Shown here one piece after another: positions 31,417-39,724 of a DNA stretch of 64,000 nucleotides. The stretch is from Craspedostauros australis (Eukaryota > Bacillariophyta > Bacillariophyceae > Mastogloiales > Achnanthaceae), in assembly GCA_026770025.1 (NCBI GenBank), contig JAMXDE010000043.1, forward strand, positions 248,001 to 312,000, written 5' to 3'. Both the position numbers and the translations under genes were made by a program. How positions within the stretch are numbered: the first letter of the stretch is position 1; each line of letters starts with the position of its first letter. The notes beneath the pieces were generated by a model that was given only the letters and a program-made list of their open reading frames with translations, was not told where the DNA came from and ran no database searches.

Positions 31417-33789
31417 CTATATCTTGAACTCTTTCAGGTTCTCCCCTAGTCGTTCGATGATGTGCATATGCTGCGTCAGGCCGGACCCGAGATTCGAATT
31501 TCCAGTCGATAACGTGTCGCCGATCCGAAGCAGCGGCGCGTTGCCGATCCTCGCCTGCGTCTGCGCCGTTGGCGGGACGACGACGTCGCTGTAGATGTAC
31601 GGCGTATAGGAGTACAGACTCGTGAGCGGGTACGTGAGTCCGGAGTGGCTGACGAAGAAGAGCAACATGAAGGCCATGCTGTTCTTCTTGAAGGCGCTCT
31701 TGGGCAGCATGGACGGAATTGGCAATTCTCGGATGGGTATGCCCTTGTTCTTCCGATCCTGATAGATGTAGCTCAGCAGGTCATACTGATCATCCGTGAT
31801 GCCGAACATGGCGCTCATGGTTGAGAAGGTGGTCCTGGTATCCTTCATCGCTTCGAAGACATCCGGGCGGTATCCCACCGACGTGTCCCATCCGAAGCAC
31901 AGAGAACAGAAATCATCAGATTGGAAATTGTTGATTCGATTGTAGTGGGTTTCGTTGCACAGGGGGTGGTCGGATGTCATCAGTTCTCTCATGTACGCAT
32001 GCCACGCGGAGAACATTCCTCGCCTTCGTCTCGCGTATCTGAAATCCATGAACTCCATCGTTCGCAGCCGGTATGGATCACCTTGCGACGTGACAGGGTA
32101 CATGATGGTGCCTTGTGCCGTTGTTTGGATGGCGACCTTGGCGAGGAAGTTGAGATCCTTGAGAATTGGGTAGTCAGTATTCTGCAGGTAATACCACGGA
32201 TATTCATCGTCCGCCTTGAGGAAGCTCCTATCTGGCGCCCAATCGGCCATTGTGACGGAGGGTGTTTTGCTTTTTGCGCTGATCTTGCGAGTGAACGATG
32301 ACAACGAGGTGGGTGGAGGTGTGTCAGGTTTCACGGCCGATCGTTCCATCGTATCCAGTCGGTGACCCGATGCATCGAAAACGACGAGATTCGGGACATC
32401 CTCCAAAAGATGACGATGCGTCCGGATGTCTTCGTACAAGAATTTGACGCCCAAATCGCGATTGGAGATGAGCAGCAACGTCTCGATGATCATGAGCGCG
32501 AGGTTGACCTTCCTGTGATCGTCGTCGTCGAACACGTCGTACTCGTCTGTCGTGCTGTCGATCTTGCTCACATCCTCGTCGTCAGGTCTCTCGCTGTTTC
32601 GCACCATAAGCTGATCAAAGAACTTCACGATACGTCGGTCGCCCTTGTTGAACGCGTTGAAAGCGAGGAACGTGCACCAGTCCCTGGAGTACGCCATCTT
32701 GCGGCCGGGATGGTCCACGCGCTTCTCGAACATGAGGATGCGAATGGAATCTTTGATCTCGAGATGGTTGAGGACATTCGCGAGCTGCAATCCGACCGGT
32801 CCAGCACCGATGATGACGATATTGAGCGTGTCATCTGTAAAATGCTGCTGAATGACCTGTTCCGCCGTAAACTGGCGCGCCGGTTCCATCTGAGATGCTG
32901 GCGACTGCTGTGTCTCTGATCCCGCCGTGGGCTCTGCGCCGTCATCGTTCGTTGTGTTGCCAGCATCTTTGCTGGCATCTTTGCCTGTATCAGCCTCCAT
33001 CCAAGCATCGATGTCACTGTCTTTCGATTCGTTTCGATCCTGCGGACCATCGCAAACGTAGCGCGAATCCAATCGCACAGTGCAACGTGGCCCCTTGACG
33101 AGCTCCGATATCGTCCCCCAGCAGTTGCCGATGAAGTCTTCATCTTCGATTGCGTTGATGGATCGTGAACAGCGCTTGGTGAGGGCATGGAAGTACCTAT
33201 CAATGGACGCCTCCCTGTCCCAAATCAGCGGCTCCAGCACCTTCGAGGATAGGTTTGTTTCATTCGCCAGTTTGGCCTTGCCGTCGCCAAGCTCCTCCAA
33301 ATAGGGGAACTTCTTGAGCAAGTTGTCCTGCCGCTGATCCCATTCGACCTGCTCATCCGTTCGCGCATCCACATCATTTGCGATCATGCGATTCCAGGAT
33401 TGCGTGTGCACGTGGATCAAAATGTTCGCTGCATCGCGGTACAGATCGATGAATTCATCGATGATCTTGGGCCAATCCTTGCCTGGCGTATTCCCAAAGA
33501 CCCTCGCTGTCGTTTCGCCGTCCATCAATGCCGGTCCATCGCTTGTGGACGGCTTGCGAAGTCGTCCATGACCATCGTCGCCGTCCTGTATTCCCAACAA
33601 CGCCTGATCCTGAGACGGATCCGCTGCGCTGGGTGAGATGCCTTCCTGACCAATACGCAAGCCGAGAGAGACCGAGCGCGAGGCTATCAGCGTGCGCGCT
33701 GTCTGCCACACGACGACAACGGAGAGGCACTGGATCCACCAACGTCGAGACCACTGCATTGCTGCGCGTTTCTGAGATGCGGACGACAT
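31417..33789 (-). CDS. Membrane-anchored FAD-binding oxidoreductase-like protein (paralogue 1)
   Basis: 790 residues from the ATG at 33789, no intron. A basic N terminus (RRWW) precedes one hydrophobic segment (~residues 18-35), so a type II single-span protein is likely. A region with GNTPGKDWPKIIDEF and HTQSWNRMIA is shared only with the second copy. Near residues 318-345 IVIIGAGPVGLQLANVL is a Rossmann G-x-G-x-x-G FAD-binding fold, followed by an acidic-basic strand end (LMFEKR) and SRDW. The following region resembles, at a distance, the flavin monooxygenase domains of MICAL and kynurenine monooxygenase type (inference). An acidic/Ser/Thr linker of ~60 residues separates the N-terminal domain and the FAD domain. 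The C-terminal third (LTYPLTSLYSYTPYIYSD, then GDTLSTGNSNLGSGL) is highly conserved with paralogue 2. Substrate unknown. Confidence 0.75.
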   Translation of the reverse strand: MSSASQKRAAMQWSRRWWIQCLSVVVVWQTARTLIASRSVSLGLRIGQEGISPSAADPSQDQALLGIQDGDDGHGRLRKPSTSDGPALMDGETTARVFGNTPGKDWPKIIDEFIDLYRDAANILIHVHTQSWNRMIANDVDARTDEQVEWDQRQDNLLKKFPYLEELGDGKAKLANETNLSSKVLEPLIWDREASIDRYFHALTKRCSRSINAIEDEDFIGNCWGTISELVKGPRCTVRLDSRYVCDGPQDRNESKDSDIDAWMEADTGKDASKDAGNTTNDDGAEPTAGSETQQSPASQMEPARQFTAEQVIQQHFTDDTLNIVIIGAGPVGLQLANVLNHLEIKDSIRILMFEKRVDHPGRKMAYSRDWCTFLAFNAFNKGDRRIVKFFDQLMVRNSERPDDEDVSKIDSTTDEYDVFDDDDHRKVNLALMIIETLLLISNRDLGVKFLYEDIRTHRHLLEDVPNLVVFDASGHRLDTMERSAVKPDTPPPTSLSSFTRKISAKSKTPSVTMADWAPDRSFLKADDEYPWYYLQNTDYPILKDLNFLAKVAIQTTAQGTIMYPVTSQGDPYRLRTMEFMDFRYARRRRGMFSAWHAYMRELMTSDHPLCNETHYNRINNFQSDDFCSLCFGWDTSVGYRPDVFEAMKDTRTTFSTMSAMFGITDDQYDLLSYIYQDRKNKGIPIRELPIPSMLPKSAFKKNSMAFMLLFFVSHSGLTYPLTSLYSYTPYIYSDVVVPPTAQTQARIGNAPLLRIGDTLSTGNSNLGSGLTQHMHIIERLGENLKEFKI

Positions 33790-34447
33790 GGAGTAGGAGT
33801 GTTGCGGGAACGTGGCCTTTATGGCAATGTGGTTGATCCACCGATTGTTACCGCGGAGTGCTGTGTCTTCGACCTGTTTGGCAGTTTGCGAGGATTCCGC
33901 ACGTATGAAATCAGGAGAGAAGACAGTGGTCGGAGGCTGGCGAAACCAACAGGCACAAGGAATCCGAGCAATGACACACAGGAATTTGTGTTGGTAGCAG
34001 AGGAGTGACCAATCCCCAGTCTTGTGCGATGTGTCGCCCTTTTTGGTGGCGTCTTTGTTCCATTTTTGGCACGGTGTTGTCTTCAGGTCCTGCGACTATT
34101 CGCGTGCCGACTTTTTTCGTTCATGGAATGGTACGAGACAAGTCTTGTTTGAGATCACTGTGTCGGTCAACCTCCGTTATCGGCCATCCAAGACGCCACG
34201 CAAGATTCGCCCAAATCAACCGATGAGATGTAGTACCGACATCCGATTTTGCACCACTCCAATCATCAACATCCTCACTCATCTCATCTCTTTTCGTCAC
34301 ATGTTCTTTCGCAAAGCACGGAAAGGGCATCATCACATGAAAAACCCATCAGAGTGAGAATGTGACGTTAGAAATACGAGCTATCATATTCTACATAATA
34401 TATTACATAATATTCTATTATACTATTGAGGTGCATGGTACCGTGCG
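33790..34447. other. Spacer without recognised gene
   Basis: Upstream of FAD paralogue 1 and downstream of the secreted repeat protein gene. An AT-rich tract with repeated ATAATATTCTATTAT-like sequence lies at 34385-34430. No coding frame supported. Confidence 0.45.
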
Positions 34448-37165
34448 CTATGGTTGGCTACTCAGAGAACAGGCCCTCGGGTAAGGCCCAGGACAATCAT
34501 CGGCGTCACTGATGGTGTATGTCATCGTGTCGCCACCACCACAATCATTTTGTTGCAGACATGCTTCGCATGATGAATCACCCACGCAGACTCCCTCCTT
34601 GATGACAATGTCATTGGCGATAGTTTCATTTCTGGCAACAACATCGCACGCATATGTGCCATCGCAAGCACCTTGTTCAATGAGCAAGCTTCCTTCAGTT
34701 TTGCTTCCTACAAATCCAGTCCTCGCATGTACCTCCCAGCAAGCAGAGTCTCCGTGGCATGCATTCTCCCCAACTGAAATGTCTGCCACAGTCGGTGAGG
34801 TCGTATCACCCTGTCTGTTGCGTCTGCCAAGAGCGAAGCACGAATAGTCGCCATCGCAAGCCCCACTCTTAATTCTCACATCGCCAAAGATATTCTTCCC
34901 AAGTGCAAAGCAACTGCTTGACCCAAGGCATGCCTTTGGTCCAATCACCCGGTAGCCGATATTGACATCAGGGTGTGGGTCGTCGCGGAACCCACCCAGA
35001 TCATCACAGGCCTCATCGCCGACGCAACTCTCGATGATGATGGTATCAGGGGCCATCCCATCGCAGTAGGCGCCATCCATACAGGAATTCTCACTAACGG
35101 TCGCCACACCAGGACGAAAAGTGCTGCAATCACGGGATCTTGTGCAACAGTCTGTGTCACAAGCCTCCCGCAATGGGCCCTCACTCCCAGTGAATAGTCT
35201 TGTACCTTTTGCCACAGTTTTCACCAACAGCTCAGTCACGTCGCGGTCGTTCTTGATCTTGTCGAATCGGTCTTGAGCTTCTCCAATTGCCACAACCCCA
35301 GGAGTATCACCATCATCGTTGCAACCAAAGATGCTCTTGATCATCCTATCTCCATTGCCAGGTAGACCTTCGACTGCAACAACGAAATCCGTGCATGCAC
35401 CATCGCCATCATCACAGAGGACCTGATCAGATATCGTGTTGAAAGTCGATGTCACATTCCCCGGACCTTCGAGGCATCCAACCTCAAGTCTAGGTGTGGT
35501 GCTTGGCGCCTGAGAACGCGAAGGAGACGAACTTGGTCGATCAGTTGGCGTGGTGCTTGGCATGGTGCTTGGCGCCTGAGAACGCGAAGGAGACGAGCTT
35601 GGTCGATCAGTTGGCATGCTGGTCGGAATGGGCGTAGGCTTGGACGACACAGTGGGAAGTGGGGTCGGAAAGAAGGCAGGACACTCCGTTGGCAGCGTGT
35701 CCTTACCAACACAATACTTCTCCACCGTATCACCCGTTGGAAGGAAGTTTGTGTCACTGCCTCCCTTGGGACAGGCTCCCTCCGCATCACTGATCACATA
35801 CACCGCATCATGATCACACCCCGACTTCGTCATACATGCCCAACAGCTCTGAACACCGCCGCACCCACCAGGAGGGACGATGATGTCGGTTCTCATCCTG
35901 TCACTGAATCCCATCTTCTCGCATGACCCATCGGCGGCGCAACCACCATCGCCGATGATCAGGCTTCCTGCAATCTTGCCACCGGAAAAACGACTCACGG
36001 TGGAGTGGGCATACCAGCAGGCATTGCTGCCAACACAAGCATTCGAGCCAATATCGATGTGACTTCGATAGCGGAAGGATGGTGCGGATTGTGCGGCACG
36101 GCGTCCAGCTGAAGTACATGCTTCGGTACCGATGCACGCACCCTCCTGGATGGTCACGTCGCCGCTGGACAGATGTCCCACTCCCTTACAGGATCGTGCG
36201 CTGGTGCATGCGCCTTCACCAACGAAGGTCACTCCTGTGATGAATGGATTGATCTCGCTCTGATTCATGGATTCGCATGCACTCACGCCAGTGCAAGAGG
36301 CGTCAAGGATGAGAGGGTTCGGTCCCATGTCCTTGCATGCACTGTCACCGACGCACGCAGTGACGGCAACGGTCATGAATGGCGGATAGTTGGAGTTGGA
36401 AGCAGAACCGGTGATTGAGGTGCATCCTGCTGATCCTTGGCAGCATGGATTGGCGGCGGGAGGAGACAGGGCCATTCCGATGGACATGCATGCCACCTTC
36501 ATCGCATCCGGTCGCTCAGTGACGAGGACAGTATTGGTGGTCGCCACCAGAGTGAGTTGCTCAGCAAGGATATCGCTGGTTGCGTACTTGTGGAAGAGCT
36601 TGCGCGCCGCGCCTTCTCCCAAGTTCCCTGCGCATCCGAAGAAGTTTTGGAGCGCCGTGGATTCCCTCACAGCGGTCACTGCCTCGCGGCATGATGGCTT
36701 GGCAGAGTTGCAGATGATGGTCTTGGGTTGGGCCTCTTCTGGTGTGAGGATGGTGACGCCGTCAGGCTTGCAGACAACGGAGATGATGGAATCGAAATTC
36801 ATCGGAGGGGCTGATGGAGCTGGAGCTGGTGGCGAGGTCGGCGATGAGGTCGGGGAGCGTGTGGGATCGGCTGTTGGATGGGCGCTTGGAATCCATGTGA
36901 GCGTGGTGGTGAGATCTGTAGCCTCTTTGGAAGTTGAAGGCATTGGTGATGGCGGAATGGAGGGTTCCAAGAAGCCGTTCTTGTTTGTTTTGGCTCCCTT
37001 GTTGTTGCCGGCGCCGAAAGCAGCCTTGAGGGTGCGAGTAGCTTGCAACGCCAGGTGCATCTCACCGACTGTGTCTGCAGTGTCATCTCCAGAGAGGCGC
37101 GCTTCTGCTATTGTCATGAAGGCGACAAGGAGAGTGGTGATGATGATTGTCTTGGTGTCGATCAT
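34448..37165 (-). CDS. Secreted repeat protein with Cys-x(4)-Cys modules
   Basis: 905 residues from the ATG at 37165, no intron. Residues 1-22 are a clear signal peptide (hydrophobic core, cut after A-E-A). A Thr/Pro/Ser-rich segment (~60-125) follows. Two homologous halves come next, each starting with a Cys-poor globular part and then a series of short modules of the type (G/N)-A-C-x-G-x-x-A/S-C-x-x-x-G, e.g. NACVGSNACWYAHS and GACDGDYSCFALG, roughly 7 modules in the first half and 7-8 in the second. Between halves is another Ser/Pro linker with a duplicated TDRPSSSPSRSQAPST unit. Proteins with such modules are numerous in diatom genomes, without assigned function; secretion and a disulphide-linked solenoid are inferred. 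It sits between two FAD-binding paralogues. Confidence 0.82.
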   Translation of the reverse strand: MIDTKTIIITTLLVAFMTIAEARLSGDDTADTVGEMHLALQATRTLKAAFGAGNNKGAKTNKNGFLEPSIPPSPMPSTSKEATDLTTTLTWIPSAHPTADPTRSPTSSPTSPPAPAPSAPPMNFDSIISVVCKPDGVTILTPEEAQPKTIICNSAKPSCREAVTAVRESTALQNFFGCAGNLGEGAARKLFHKYATSDILAEQLTLVATTNTVLVTERPDAMKVACMSIGMALSPPAANPCCQGSAGCTSITGSASNSNYPPFMTVAVTACVGDSACKDMGPNPLILDASCTGVSACESMNQSEINPFITGVTFVGEGACTSARSCKGVGHLSSGDVTIQEGACIGTEACTSAGRRAAQSAPSFRYRSHIDIGSNACVGSNACWYAHSTVSRFSGGKIAGSLIIGDGGCAADGSCEKMGFSDRMRTDIIVPPGGCGGVQSCWACMTKSGCDHDAVYVISDAEGACPKGGSDTNFLPTGDTVEKYCVGKDTLPTECPAFFPTPLPTVSSKPTPIPTSMPTDRPSSSPSRSQAPSTMPSTTPTDRPSSSPSRSQAPSTTPRLEVGCLEGPGNVTSTFNTISDQVLCDDGDGACTDFVVAVEGLPGNGDRMIKSIFGCNDDGDTPGVVAIGEAQDRFDKIKNDRDVTELLVKTVAKGTRLFTGSEGPLREACDTDCCTRSRDCSTFRPGVATVSENSCMDGAYCDGMAPDTIIIESCVGDEACDDLGGFRDDPHPDVNIGYRVIGPKACLGSSSCFALGKNIFGDVRIKSGACDGDYSCFALGRRNRQGDTTSPTVADISVGENACHGDSACWEVHARTGFVGSKTEGSLLIEQGACDGTYACDVVARNETIANDIVIKEGVCVGDSSCEACLQQNDCGGGDTMTYTISDADDCPGPYPRACSLSSQP
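35500..35620 (-). repeat. 66-nt direct repeat coding the Ser/Pro linker
   Basis: The block starting gtgcttggcgcctgagaacg is repeated after 66 bases with one base difference, giving two TDRPSSSPSRSQAPST units in the secreted protein. Confidence 0.8.
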
Positions 37166-38519
37166 CTTGATGTTCGTGTTGTGCTTCTGTGATTGAGTGA
37201 TGGAGATTGTTGTTGCTGTTGGTGGTGATGTTGTTGTTGCTTTTCTTTCCTATTCGAATTGGAGTGTGTTGATTTTGTGGGAAAGAGCAGTGGTAACAAT
37301 CCTTTTGCCTCCAGCGTTGCCTCCAGTGTTGCCTCCAGTGTTGCCTCCAAACGATGCCAAAGAGCAAGGCCTCGTCTGTTGAAGTGGTGCAGCCCATGTT
37401 TGGTGCCGTTCGTGGTTCTGCCTGGTTCGTGCCATTCCGTCAAGTGATGGATCCCTCTTTCATCCCTTGTTTCTTTCAGCTCGTCTTTACTCAGAAACGA
37501 CGTGTGAATGCGATTGCCAACTGATGAGAGTATCAAGTAGAATGAACCTGTGGCTGAAGAGGGAGCATGTGTAGTCGTATGGTATTTGGAACACCATGCT
37601 TCGCACAGTCTTGAAATGCTCGCAATCTCGACTGCGATTGATGTCTGTTCGTATCTCCGAGTTGGAAATGAAGCATCGGAAACCACCGACTGCCCTCTGC
37701 ATGCAGGATGCAGGATGGATACATCCACATCACGTTTTGATCGTTTGCAACATTGCCCATGGTACTGCTGGACCTTCACCCAATCAAAAATGACATTGGC
37801 CCACCCCAGCCCATGCCCCTCTCTATGCCTTTGCACTTGACTTTGATCTTGCTTTTGATCTTGCCCTTGTCCCATGAGAGTCTCGATGCGTCGTTAGAGA
37901 CGCACTTCGCTGCGCATCGGAGATCACCACACCATCTTGATCGCGGGTACCTGCCGAACACTTCAATGTGTGTCTGGTCGGGACCGAGGATTCTCAAACG
38001 AAACAACATGGTGACGGGAAAGAAGAGGATACACGGAGTTGCGGTAATTGCGTGTTTCTTGCAGTTGCTGAGACCATTCGATACTGTGGTCCGTCTAGCC
38101 GAATACGACCTAGACATCTTCTTCTTTCTTTCTCTCTTTGTTTGGAGACGTCACGCTTTTCGCAGGCATCTGAGTATCGGCACGGTAATCCAATCCACAC
38201 ATTGCATAATCCGTACTGTTATATTGTGCTATGCTCTATATCTGTTATTGTTTCTTATGGTACTTCATTTGTTACGTCGTCGTCCCATTGCGTCATTCCT
38301 ACGCTGCCTCATCCGGCAGTCTGTTCATTCATACATCCCGTCGTCTATGTGCTAATATTCTATGGCACACATGCAACCTACGGATGCAGGAGCACTTAGT
38401 CAACTGCATTGTGCACACCTGCATCTTGTTCAATCCATCCGTTGCGGCATCAGGATCCAAATACCCGCGCATCGGCATGCAACGTCTGGGGCCCACCCAT
38501 GTCTTCAATTCAGTGCTGT
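37166..38519. other. Spacer upstream of the secreted repeat protein
   Basis: Contains the leader of the secreted protein gene (minus), with a CAA-rich run at 37200-37245 and a 12-nt tandem repeat (37305-37352). A 237-codon minus frame from 37875 overlaps the start of the secreted gene and is mainly low-complexity; a 113-codon minus frame (37776-38117) starts with ATG but shows nothing recognisable. Neither is supported as a gene. Confidence 0.45.
37305..37352. repeat. 12-nt tandem repeat, four copies
   Basis: Unit ttgcctccagtg occurs four times with small changes, in the likely 5' leader or promoter of the secreted repeat protein gene. Confidence 0.8.
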
Positions 38520-38841
38520 TCAGCACATCTGATCGCAAGCTGGGTAGTAGTTCAAGCAAGCCCACGAGAGACCGCCAACCAACTCCTCGATGTTCGGACG
38601 GCTGAACGGCGCCGACTGTGTCACCTCGAAGAACAAATTCGTGTTGCTGACTACCACAAACAGGCCCAGTTCCGAAACACACACCGGGTTGGGCAGTATC
38701 CGGACAACCAACTGGCATGTGCAGTCCCCACTCCTTGGCCGGTTCTGTTGCGAGATGGTGCGCCAATGGAAGCTTTGACTTTGCTCCACTCTTTTTGACG
38801 ACCGCGTCCTTCATGGTGATGGCCTTCTCCTTGGTATCCAT
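38520..38841 (-). pseudogene. Small frameshifted ORF, unknown
   Basis: The ATG at 38841 opens a frame with GC-rich third positions (MDTKEKAITMKDAVVKK..) for about 43 codons. At about 38711-38719 the coding character moves to another frame, which then reads LVVRILPNPVCVSELGLF..EVTQSAPFSRP and ends TGA at 38520. One extra base near CACATGCCAG would explain the change. The whole would be ~105 residues. I do not recognise the protein. It may be a pseudogene, a sequencing error in a real gene, or an unnoticed intron, though no good GT..AG pair is seen. Confidence 0.35.
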
Positions 38842-39724
38842 GAAGATGGCAGCGAAAGCAGCAGCACGAACAGACTCTACCCAACTTATATTTCAAGGCA
38901 TTCCGTGCTCCCCAGAAAGAGGCCACATCTGCATTCTGCGACCATTGGTGCGCCTGCTTTGCATCTTGTTGCACATGTGGTCATCCAGTGGACACAAACA
39001 CGCCGAACCACTGCCTGAGCGTATGGCGGGCAATCAATGTGACGCATCCCCTGGCACTACAGTATGCCGCGCATGTGCGATAGCTCTCCAGAGCGAGAAG
39101 TGGAGTCCGAATCATCAAATCTCTATTGCATTATGTAATATTCTATATTGCTATGGACCATTGCAGTATGTGCGAGGTGCTGCATTGACGCACCAACTTG
39201 CGAGACTGACAAGTTTTCGTGATGCTCCATTCTCTCTGGACCGACAGAGGAAGAAAGACTTGGAGGCAGGCCGTGGGCGATAGACCGCTTGTCGGAAGAG
39301 GTATTAGGCGAGAGCAGAGTGGAGTAGAGATGTTGACCATGTGTAGCCTCCAGCAATCTGACGAAACGAGCCATCAACGAAGTCTCCTCTTTCTCTAGAG
39401 CCTCGCTAGACCATACTGGGGCAAGAGCTAACAAAAATCGCGTTAAAGTTGGTGAAGAACTACGCTAATTTGGGGGTCCAAATGGACAATCTGGATTGGC
39501 AAAAGAGCTCACTCTATTCCAACGGGCATCTTCTCTCTGTTTTTGAAGAACCGGCCACATCACGCGATTGCGCGATCTGGGTCGGCTCCAATAACATGAC
39601 ACAAGCGCTACCCCAGCGGACTCCGCCACTACTCCTCGTGCATCTGATCACCAACAGCGCCATCACTGCTGCGAGCATCTCTTCCATCCTCAATCACACG
39701 CTCTCGACCACTTCGCATCTGACG
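38842..39724. other. Spacer upstream of FAD paralogue 2
   Basis: The frame of the FAD gene is open further upstream (from about 39449) but only with residues lacking any match to the paralogue; I treat this as leader. No other gene seen. Confidence 0.45.

Noticed and set aside
37162..37875. 237-codon minus frame upstream of and overlapping the secreted protein start
   Set aside because: Low-complexity (Gln/His/EATL repeats), overlaps the ATG of a well-supported gene; likely leader sequence.
38329..38841. Idea that this is a dynein light chain (LC8)
   Set aside because: Only the first ~17 residues resemble LC8 starts; the diagnostic later motifs are absent.
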